This document shows, piece after piece, positions 7,857 through 14,459 of a DNA stretch of 16,844 nucleotides. The stretch is from Taibaiella sp047605615 (GTDB lineage: Bacteria; Bacteroidota; Bacteroidia; Chitinophagales; Chitinophagaceae). The position numbers and the translations under genes were made by a program. The notes below the pieces were generated by a model, which made no database searches, was not told the DNA's origin, and saw only the letters and a program-made list of their open reading frames with translations. Location of the stretch: positions 1 to 16,844 of the forward strand of contig JASGFI010000054.1 in the NCBI GenBank assembly GCA_047605615.1. The letters are read 5' to 3'. The number at the start of each line of letters is the position of its first letter. Positions within the stretch are counted from its first letter, which is position 1.

Positions 7857-7888
7857 AGTGATGCGAAAAATGCCCACGATATTTTTTT
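7798..7888 (+). terminator. Candidate attenuator: long hairpin with T-run just upstream of the receptor start
   Basis: Bases 7798-7825 pair with 7854-7882: 11 perfect pairs at the base (7798-7808 with 7872-7882), then a G-U, four A-T, a small internal loop, four pairs and six more (7820-7825 with 7854-7859), about 26 pairs in all. TTTTTTT (7882-7888) follows directly, the layout of an intrinsic terminator. It ends 26 bases before the probable start codon at 7915. The 5' arm is shared with the alternative palindrome 7730-7856, which would act as the antiterminator. Confidence 0.55.
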
Positions 7889-7914
7889 GTGTCACTAAAA
7901 ACGAAAGACAACAA

Positions 7915-10296
7915 ATGAAAGGATTATTAGGGACGATGATGCTACTTATGTGTGTTGGATGGGCGCAAGCACAACTCAAGATACAAGGCAGGGTGTGGGA
8001 CAAAGCACAGCAAGCGGTGGCGTTTGCCAATGTGGCTTTGTATGCCGAAAGTGTTTTTGTTTCGGGTAGCCTTACGGACAGTTTAGGCAATTTTGTGTTT
8101 GAGAAAATCCCCAAAGGAAGCTATCAAATTATTGCAGGTTATGTAGGCAGCCGAGATACTACGGCAATACAGTTGAATACCGACACCACAATCAACATCA
8201 GCATAGCTATTGCCGAACTGCAAGGCGTGGAAGTGGTGGCACGCAAGGCGTTGATAGAACGCAAGGTGGACAGGTTGGTGTTTAATGTAGAAAACAGCGT
8301 GGCGGCGAGTGGTGGCAATGCTTTGGACGCATTGCGGATTACGCCGGGCGTACAGGTGAAAAGCGACCAAATTGCCATTGTGGGCAAATCGAGTTTGGCG
8401 GTAATGATTGACGATAGGATGGTGCAACTGTCGGGCGAAAGTTTGATGGACTATTTGCGCTCCATTGCTGCCGATGACATTAAGAGTATAGAAGTGATTA
8501 CCACGCCACCTGCAAAATATGACGCAGAAGGCAATAGCGGTTTGCTCAACATAAAATTGGAAAAAGGGCGCAAAAATGCTTGGAACAGCAGTATTCGCAC
8601 AAGTTATGTGCAAACAACTTACCCTGCCTTTGCTTTGGGCAACACGTTTACTTACAATAAAAATAAATTGTCGCTATTGATTTCGGCAGATGCCAAAACT
8701 GGGCATGAGGCGGCTTTGTATAAGATAAGCGTTGACTACCCTAATCAAATATGGAATTCAAACTCGAAGCAAAAGGACAAGAAAGATTTTTATACCGGAA
8801 AATTAAATGCCGATTATGAGCTATCCGAAAAATCAAGCATTGGCTTGATTGCTCAATACTATCAATCCACGCCCGATTCGAGAAGTGGTACAATGCAAAA
8901 TATTTACGATGAAAATAAGGTCTTGTTCAACGTTTTGAATACGCAAAGTTTTACGGATGAAACTAATAAAAACGCTGCATTCAATCTGCACTACAACCAA
9001 CAGTTGGACAGCAATGGTAAAACTATGTCGGTAGATGTTGATTATTTTAACTATCAAGAAACTAAAAACAATGCTTTTGACAGTAAATTAAATGATTTGG
9101 ACAATAATGTTTTACATAGACTTATTGCGGATAATAATGGCAACCTTGCAATCAACAATTATGCTGTGAAGATAGATGTTGAACACCCTGTAAAGTTTGG
9201 CAAATTTACCTACGGAGCTAAAACATCGTTTGTTCAAACGAATAGTGGGATTTTGTTTGCAGACAAAACAAGCGGAACGGCAATAATCGATACCGCACAG
9301 TCTGATAATTTTGAATATCGGGAAAACATGCAGGCACTCTATGCCGATTTTGCCAAAAAAATTGGCTCAAAATGGCAGGCGAAAATCGGGTTAAGATACG
9401 AATGCACGCAGACACAAGGAGTTGCGAAAAACAATGCAACACCTGTCAAAAACAATTATGGAAAATTGTTTCCAACGGCTTATTTATTGTATTCCATCAA
9501 CGAAAATAATTTTATCAATTTGAACTACAGCCGACGGATTAGCCGTCCCTATTTTTGGGAATTAAATCCGTTTCGCTGGTACATCAATCCCAATTCTTAT
9601 GTAGAGGGCAATCCTTTTTTGCAACCCTCGTTCAATAATAATGTAGAATTGACCTACGGTTACAAACAAAAATGGTTTACAACTGCATTTGCACAAATAA
9701 CAAACAATGGATATGCTCAAGTGCCATTAGTAGATAGTGTCAATTTTCAACAGATTTTCACAAGACTAAATTTTTTCAAAAGTTACGTGTATGGTCTTGT
9801 GCAAAATTATGTTTTCAATCGTTGGCATTGGTGGCAAAGCACGGCGCAAGCCTCCGCTTTTTACTCACGCACAACGGCGAATGATTTATACAAAAACGCA
9901 GTTCCTACGCAGAATGGAATAGGATTTAACCTAAATCTGAACAACAATTTTGTGTTGAACAAAGGTGGAACTATACTTGGTGAAGCTAATTTATCTTATG
10001 CAAGTCCGAGGAATGCAATGATATACCAAATTCGTAGTGTTACGAGCGTAGATGCAGGAATGAAATTTTTATTGCTCAACAAAAAATTGATTTGCGCACT
10101 GAATGTCTATGATATTTTTAAAACAAGTGCCCAACAGGTTACGACATTTACCAGTGGAGTGCAACAAAATTTGTACACATATAAGAACAACCGATTTTTC
10201 CGAGTGTCATTACAATACAATTTTGGTAACAATAAAATCCAAGCCCAGGAACGAAATTTTGGAAACGAGGATGAAAGAAACAGAGTAAAACAATAA
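7915..10296 (+). CDS. Outer-membrane beta-barrel, TonB-dependent-receptor-like protein
   Basis: Outer-membrane protein of the Bacteroidota OMP beta-barrel type, probably part of the peptide cluster as receptor, exit channel or immunity/uptake protein. I chose the ATG at 7915 (793 residues) because it begins a clear signal peptide (Lys2, a hydrophobic core, AQA cleavage about residue 19). The frame is open to a TTG at 7822, but that stretch contains the attenuator hairpin. After the signal come a carboxypeptidase-regulatory-like beta-sandwich (about 20-110; LKIQGRVWD, GNFVFEKIPKGSYQI), a plug-like domain (about 115-230; VEVVARKALIERKVDRLVFNVE, DALRITPGV, IEVITTPPAKYDAEG) and a barrel of about 550 residues. 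The final aromatic strand FRVSLQYNF is followed by a charged tail of about 20 residues. No TonB box is obvious. The precursor gene starts 150 bases downstream. Confidence 0.85.
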   Translation: MKGLLGTMMLLMCVGWAQAQLKIQGRVWDKAQQAVAFANVALYAESVFVSGSLTDSLGNFVFEKIPKGSYQIIAGYVGSRDTTAIQLNTDTTINISIAIAELQGVEVVARKALIERKVDRLVFNVENSVAASGGNALDALRITPGVQVKSDQIAIVGKSSLAVMIDDRMVQLSGESLMDYLRSIAADDIKSIEVITTPPAKYDAEGNSGLLNIKLEKGRKNAWNSSIRTSYVQTTYPAFALGNTFTYNKNKLSLLISADAKTGHEAALYKISVDYPNQIWNSNSKQKDKKDFYTGKLNADYELSEKSSIGLIAQYYQSTPDSRSGTMQNIYDENKVLFNVLNTQSFTDETNKNAAFNLHYNQQLDSNGKTMSVDVDYFNYQETKNNAFDSKLNDLDNNVLHRLIADNNGNLAINNYAVKIDVEHPVKFGKFTYGAKTSFVQTNSGILFADKTSGTAIIDTAQSDNFEYRENMQALYADFAKKIGSKWQAKIGLRYECTQTQGVAKNNATPVKNNYGKLFPTAYLLYSINENNFINLNYSRRISRPYFWELNPFRWYINPNSYVEGNPFLQPSFNNNVELTYGYKQKWFTTAFAQITNNGYAQVPLVDSVNFQQIFTRLNFFKSYVYGLVQNYVFNRWHWWQSTAQASAFYSRTTANDLYKNAVPTQNGIGFNLNLNNNFVLNKGGTILGEANLSYASPRNAMIYQIRSVTSVDAGMKFLLLNKKLICALNVYDIFKTSAQQVTTFTSGVQQNLYTYKNNRFFRVSLQYNFGNNKIQAQERNFGNEDERNRVKQ

Positions 10297-10330
10297 CACG
10301 GTTGAACTGTCGAGTATTTTGTAGTACGTA

Positions 10331-10435
10331 ATGCAGAAAAAAGACATCTCAATAATCCGCTTGCAAGCAAAAGAAGTGAAATATTGGAAGGGATATTCTT
10401 CTCTAAAAACCATGGCTCTTCCGCTAAACAATTAA
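10331..10435 (+). CDS. Possible 34-residue small ORF before the precursor gene
   Basis: An ATG-to-TAA frame of 34 codons fills most of the 150-base gap between the receptor and the peptide precursor and ends 11 bases before the precursor ATG. Its product would be basic (MQKKDISIIRLQ... with several Lys), without signal peptide, double glycine or cysteine. I do not recognise it. It may be a chance frame in a leader region; its only support is position and AT-rich composition similar to the precursor. Confidence 0.15.
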   Translation: MQKKDISIIRLQAKEVKYWKGYSSLKTMALPLNN

Positions 10436-10446
10436 ATTGAAATAAA

Positions 10447-10635
10447 ATGGAAAACACAAAATCAAATTTCCAAGCTCTTGTAGCAAAAATGGAAACGCTC
10501 ACAGAAACTGAGCAAGGTAAATTAAAAGGTGGTGTAAGCACTTTGTCAAGTGCTGTAAGTGTCGCAAGTGCGGGAGCCACTAACTATGTTCTCTGTGTAA
10601 ATGGAATATGTCTAACAAAACCAACAACAAAATAG
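10447..10635 (+). CDS. RiPP precursor peptide with double-glycine leader
   Basis: A 62-residue peptide, the probable substrate of the next two genes. The leader (residues 1-29) is charged and helical, with a bacteriocin-type end LTETEQGKLKGG, where Gly28-Gly29 marks the expected cut by the C39 peptidase of the transporter. The LKGG ending resembles the GG-leader natural-product precursors often found in Bacteroidota. The predicted core (30-62, 33 residues) is rich in Ser, Thr, Ala and Val with no acidic residue, then holds N46, Y47 and a CVNGIC motif (Cys50, Cys55), ending in a TKPTTK tail. The cysteines could form a disulfide or thioethers made by the radical SAM enzyme. Hand count gives about 32% GC in 10441-10500 against 60% in 1381-1440 of the rha operon. 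The exact family and the modification are unknown. Confidence 0.75.
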   Translation: MENTKSNFQALVAKMETLTETEQGKLKGGVSTLSSAVSVASAGATNYVLCVNGICLTKPTTK

Positions 10636-10646
10636 ATGTTGGTTCA

Positions 10647-10683
10647 GAGGCTGTCAAAGTAACATTAGACAGCCTCATTTTTT
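10647..10683 (+). terminator. Perfect terminator hairpin between precursor and maturase
   Basis: GAGGCTGTC (10647-10655) is exactly complementary to 10668-10676 around a 12-base loop, followed by ATTTTTTA. It begins 11 bases after the precursor stop and should make precursor mRNA much more abundant than maturase mRNA, as is common in RiPP operons. The stem sequence also resembles the ends of some insertion sequences, but no transposase or second end is present. Confidence 0.8.
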
Positions 10684-10705
10684 ATTATTCATAAAACTAT
10701 ATTAC

Positions 10706-10736
10706 ATGAAATCAAGTAGCTACAATATGTTTTTTT
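10706..10736 (+). other. Out-of-frame N-terminus of the radical SAM gene, ending in a T9 slippage tract
   Basis: An ATG at 10706 opens a frame reading MKSSSYNMFF and then runs through nine T's (10730-10738) into the wrong frame, stopping at TGA about 13 codons later. Removing one T joins this start to the frame of the downstream gene, giving MKSSSYNMFFLYQNNTIGYN and a protein of about 433 residues. The joined N-terminus looks like those of related Bacteroidota maturases, as I recall them. Without the shift the only in-frame start is the TTG inside the tract at 10737. Confidence 0.6.
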
Positions 10737-12008
10737 TTGTACCAAAACAACACAATTGGTTACAATTCTTTTTCTGACAACTTTATTATTTTGGATTCGT
10801 TCCTGCATCAACTTTTTGAAGCAGCTGTTGCAGAAAGCGAAATTGAAGCATTAAGAGATGTTCATGAGGAGCTTTTTGACACCTTAAAAACGAATGGCTT
10901 TATTATCAACGATGAAGTAAACGAATTGGATGAAATTAAAAGAATTAGTTACGAAACAGACTTTAGTGATGAAAAATTTGAACTTATTGTCAATCCAACG
11001 ATGAACTGCAATTTCAAATGTTGGTATTGTTATGAAACCCACATCAAGGATTCTAAGATGTCCGATGAAACATTGTCAAAAGTCATAACATTGGTTGATA
11101 GAATACTTGCAGACAAAAAGGGGACGCTCAAAAACTTCAACTTATCATGGTTTGGAGGAGAGCCTATGTTGTATTTTGACAAAACCGTTTTAGTAATGCT
11201 GAAAGAGATTTACCCCAAAATGATTGAGAATGGGATTAACTTCACTTCTGATTTTACAACAAATGGGTTGCTTATCAATCAAGGTATTTTAGAAAATTGT
11301 AAAAAGTATGGTGTTAATTCTTTTCAGATAACCTTGGACGGACACAGGGAAAGGCACAATCAAGTTCGTTTTGTCTCAAAAAGCAGAGGTAGCTATGACG
11401 AAATAGTGGAAAACATAAAATTGTGTTTACAAAATCAACTTTATGTTAATGTCAGAATTAATATATCAAAAGAAACGATTGATAACCTACTTGATATTAT
11501 AGGAGATTTCATCTCTTTGTCTTCCAAAGACAAGGAGTATTTAACCTTTTCGTTTCATGAAGTATGGCAAGAAGAAAAAAACTTAACTACGGACATTTCC
11601 CAAATAGTTGACAAGTATCGTGAAAATGGATTTCGGTGTGCGTACAAGGGGGAGCAAACAGCTTCGATAAAACACTCCTGTTATGCGGACAAATACAACC
11701 AAGTAACCATAAACTATAACGGGGATGCGTTTAAATGCACAGCACGAGATTTTGAATCATCTTCAAAAGAAGGTGTGCTTGATGAAACCGGCTATATACA
11801 ATGGAATGAAAAGTTTCAAAAGCGAATGTTTGATACTCGTTTTCAAAATAAACCATGCTTGGAATGTAAAATATTGCCGGTTTGCAATGGGGGTTGCTCT
11901 CAACAGAGAATCGAACATATTGGCGTAGATTATTGTGTACACAACTTTGATGAAGAACGCAAGATGGCGGTTATCAAAGAAAAATTTTATTCCAGAATAG
12001 CCCAATAA
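10737..12008 (+). CDS. Radical SAM/SPASM peptide maturase
   Basis: Predicted cytosolic enzyme that modifies the neighbouring precursor by radical chemistry. In the 423-residue frame, an N-terminal region of about 80 residues could bind the leader. Then comes CNFKCWYC (Cys91, Cys95, Cys98), the CX3CX2C site for the [4Fe-4S] cluster that cleaves S-adenosylmethionine, with GGEP at 140-143 in the barrel. The C-terminus is a full SPASM domain: Cys315-X13-Gly-X4-Cys334, gap, Cys374-X2-Cys377-X5-Cys383-X3-Cys387, gap, Cys400, matching the seven-cysteine consensus for two auxiliary clusters. Enzymes of this class make thioethers, carbon-carbon or ether crosslinks; which one cannot be told here. The TTG start at 10737 lies in a T9 run, and the likelier start is the ATG at 10706, one base out of frame. 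Markedly AT-rich compared with the rha and lut genes. The stop is 52 bases before the transporter. Confidence 0.85.
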   Translation: MYQNNTIGYNSFSDNFIILDSFLHQLFEAAVAESEIEALRDVHEELFDTLKTNGFIINDEVNELDEIKRISYETDFSDEKFELIVNPTMNCNFKCWYCYETHIKDSKMSDETLSKVITLVDRILADKKGTLKNFNLSWFGGEPMLYFDKTVLVMLKEIYPKMIENGINFTSDFTTNGLLINQGILENCKKYGVNSFQITLDGHRERHNQVRFVSKSRGSYDEIVENIKLCLQNQLYVNVRINISKETIDNLLDIIGDFISLSSKDKEYLTFSFHEVWQEEKNLTTDISQIVDKYRENGFRCAYKGEQTASIKHSCYADKYNQVTINYNGDAFKCTARDFESSSKEGVLDETGYIQWNEKFQKRMFDTRFQNKPCLECKILPVCNGGCSQQRIEHIGVDYCVHNFDEERKMAVIKEKFYSRIAQ

Positions 12009-12060
12009 ATTTAGTTACACCCCAAACTTTAATGAGAGCAGCATAAGGCATATACAACGC

Positions 12061-14271
12061 ATGAACTTCACCCCCCAACACGACCAAATGGATTGCGGAC
12101 CGGCTTGTTTGGCTATGGTGGCGAGTCGGTATGGCAGAAAGATTTCGCTTGCTTTTTTGCGCAATCAGTCCTATTTGGCTAAAGACGGTGTGTCGCTTTC
12201 GGGGATAATGCAGGCCGCGCAAACAGTGGGCTTTGAAGCCCTGTCGGCAAAATGTACGATTGAAAAATTGGCAGAACACAAAGACGCTCTGCCCTGCATC
12301 CTCCATTGGAACCAAAATCATTTCGTGGTGCTGCGCAAAATAAAGGGCAGCCTTTGGCAGCGCATTTTCAATCCAAAATCCAAAATTAAAAATCCAAGAT
12401 TCCACATTGCCGACCCTGCACATGGTTTTATAACGCTGTCAGTAGAAAAATTTTGCCAATCTTGGATTGCAGATGACAACAAGGGCGTGGCACTGTTCCT
12501 CAGCCCTACCGAAGCATTTTACAACAATGACGTGCCACAAGACAAAAAACTTTCGCTCAAAGAAATATTTGCCTACCTCGTTCCCTACCGCAAATCCATA
12601 GCCGTCATGTTTCTGTTGTTGCTTTTGGGCAGCGGGCTTACATTGCTATTCCCTTTTCTTACCCAAAAACTGATAGACAAAGGCATTGCTGCCAAAGACC
12701 TAAACATAGTGTCGGTATTGCTTTTGGCACAATTGGGCGTATTTGTCGGCAGCATTACCATAGAGATTATTAGAAATTGGCTGATGCTTTATATAGGCAC
12801 AAAAGTAAGTATCAGCATCATATCAGACTTTCTCAAAAAACTCTTGGAACTACCCATCAAATTTTTTGAAACCAAGATGATGGGCGATTTCAACCAACGC
12901 ATTCAAGACAACGAAAGAATAGAAGATTTCCTGACCTCGCAAAGTTTGAGTACCTTTTTTTCGCTCATTACTTTTCTCGTTTTCTTCGGTGTGCTTTGGC
13001 ATTACGACACAGGCATCATGTTGGTGTATCTTGTCCTCACCGCCCTTGCGCTCGGCTGGTCGTTCTTTTGGCTGAAAAGGCGCAAAATATTAGACTACCT
13101 AAAGTTTCAGCAACGTAGCGAAAACCAAGAAAGCATTTACGAAATCATCAACAGCGTAGAGGAAATGAAACTCAACATGTTTGAAGATTTTAAGCGAAAA
13201 GAATGGGAACAAATCCAACAAAAACTGTTTAAAATCAACACAAGAATTCTGAAAGTGAATCAGTTGCAACTTTCGGGCTTTGAATTGCTCAATCAAGTCA
13301 AAAATATTTTTGTAACTTTTTTGGCAGCCGTGTTGGTCATCAAAGGCTCCATGACATTGGGCGAATTGCTGGCTATTTCTTTTATCATCGGGCAGCTCAA
13401 TTCGCCCATCAACCAATTGGTGGGTTTCTTCCGTTCGCTGCAAGATGCCAAATTGAGTATGGAGCGGCTCAATGAAGTGCAAAATGAAACGCCCGAAGAA
13501 CAAGCCGACACCCAAATTCCGCTTGGCATACACGCCGACATCAACATTCAAAACCTCTCTTTCCAATACGAAGGTCCTCAATCGCCATTCGTATTGCAAA
13601 ACATAAATCTTACCATTCCCAAAGGAAAAATTACCGCCATAGTAGGCGCAAGCGGCAGCGGCAAAACTACCTTGATGAAACTACTATTGCGGTTTTACGA
13701 ACCCACAAGCGGAAACATTTTTATAGGCACAGATAACCTTAACGTCATCTCGCCCAAAAGCCTACGGCAACACTGCGGCGTAGTGATGCAAGACGGCTAC
13801 ATATTTGCCGACAGCATAGAAAGGAACATCGCCACGGGCGACGAAAATATAAACACAGAGAAGCTGCATAATGCCGTTGCCATCGCCAACATAGCCACCT
13901 ACATCAACGAATTGCCTTTGAAATTCAAAACGAAAATTGGCGCATCCGGCAATGGCATTTCGGGCGGGCAAAAACAAAGAATGCTCATTGCAAGAGCCGT
14001 TTACAAAAATCCGCACTATATATTTTTCGACGAAGCCACCTCAGCCCTCGACGCCGAAAACGAAAAAATAATCCACGAAAACCTGCAAACCTTTTTCAAA
14101 GGAAAAACCGTTTTGATTATCGCCCACCGCCTTTCCACCGTCAAAAACGCCGACCAAATATTAGTCCTCCACAAAGGCAAAATAGCCGAAACAGGCACGC
14201 ACGAAAAATTGACCACCCAAAAAGGACAATACTACGAACTGGTAAAAAACCAGTTGGAGTTGGGGGAATGA
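12061..14271 (+). CDS. Peptidase-containing ABC transporter (C39 bacteriocin-type exporter)
   Basis: Inner-membrane exporter that should cut the precursor after Gly-Gly and pump the mature peptide out of the cytosol. The N-terminal C39 protease (1-150) has the oxyanion Gln6, catalytic Cys12 (QMDCGPAC), His87 (NQNHFVVL) and Asp118 (IADPAHG), so it appears active. The transmembrane domain (about 165-465) has six hydrophobic helices by eye. The ATPase has Walker A GASGSGKT (529-536), Q-loop Gln577, signature SGGQ (634-637), Walker B IFFDE (654-658), SALD and His689. The length of 736 is normal for a PCAT protein working as a homodimer. An extra basic linker (about 101-113, NPKSKIKNP) is encoded by a short AT-rich repeat. 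No HlyD adaptor gene accompanies it; the receptor-like protein upstream is the only outer-membrane partner in the window. Confidence 0.92.
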   Translation: MNFTPQHDQMDCGPACLAMVASRYGRKISLAFLRNQSYLAKDGVSLSGIMQAAQTVGFEALSAKCTIEKLAEHKDALPCILHWNQNHFVVLRKIKGSLWQRIFNPKSKIKNPRFHIADPAHGFITLSVEKFCQSWIADDNKGVALFLSPTEAFYNNDVPQDKKLSLKEIFAYLVPYRKSIAVMFLLLLLGSGLTLLFPFLTQKLIDKGIAAKDLNIVSVLLLAQLGVFVGSITIEIIRNWLMLYIGTKVSISIISDFLKKLLELPIKFFETKMMGDFNQRIQDNERIEDFLTSQSLSTFFSLITFLVFFGVLWHYDTGIMLVYLVLTALALGWSFFWLKRRKILDYLKFQQRSENQESIYEIINSVEEMKLNMFEDFKRKEWEQIQQKLFKINTRILKVNQLQLSGFELLNQVKNIFVTFLAAVLVIKGSMTLGELLAISFIIGQLNSPINQLVGFFRSLQDAKLSMERLNEVQNETPEEQADTQIPLGIHADINIQNLSFQYEGPQSPFVLQNINLTIPKGKITAIVGASGSGKTTLMKLLLRFYEPTSGNIFIGTDNLNVISPKSLRQHCGVVMQDGYIFADSIERNIATGDENINTEKLHNAVAIANIATYINELPLKFKTKIGASGNGISGGQKQRMLIARAVYKNPHYIFFDEATSALDAENEKIIHENLQTFFKGKTVLIIAHRLSTVKNADQILVLHKGKIAETGTHEKLTTQKGQYYELVKNQLELGE

Positions 14272-14286
14272 TTTCCCGTGCTTCCA

Positions 14287-14323
14287 GCCGCCGTGCCACC
14301 AAAAGTGTCGGGGGCACGGCGGC
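14287..14323 (+). terminator. GC-rich 11-bp hairpin after the transporter gene
   Basis: GCCGCCGTGCC (14287-14297) is exactly complementary to 14313-14323 with a 15-base loop, 16 bases after the transporter stop. There is no T-run, so it may be a weak terminator, an mRNA-stabilising hairpin, or the boundary between the peptide cluster and lutB. Confidence 0.4.
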
Positions 14324-14445
14324 ATTGAGACAATGGGGAGTGCTGAAAGTTTCTGTGCAATCACCCCTTTGGTAGATTAGCGACTTTATGTGATATTTAT
14401 TGCACAAAACTATCCGGTGTGCTATTTAGTTGTTGTAAATAGTAT

Positions 14446-14453
14446 TAATTTTG
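14446..14453 (+). promoter_or_regulatory. Possible lutB promoter element overlapping the start region
   Basis: TAATTTTG matches TAnnTTTG exactly and ends six bases before the lutB ATG. If used, transcription would begin at or near the start codon, giving a leaderless or nearly leaderless message. No good -33 TTTG at the usual distance is visible, so chance is a real alternative. Confidence 0.3.
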
Positions 14454-14459
14454 AACGAA

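Noticed and set aside
7822..7914. Upstream TTG start extending the receptor protein by 31 residues
   Set aside because: The extension would put non-hydrophobic residues before a clear signal peptide and overlaps the hairpin with T-run; ATG at 7915 gives a normal exported protein.
10647..10676. Inverted repeat as insertion-sequence end
   Set aside because: The stem sequence resembles some IS termini, but there is no transposase or partner end and a T-run follows, so a terminator is the better explanation.
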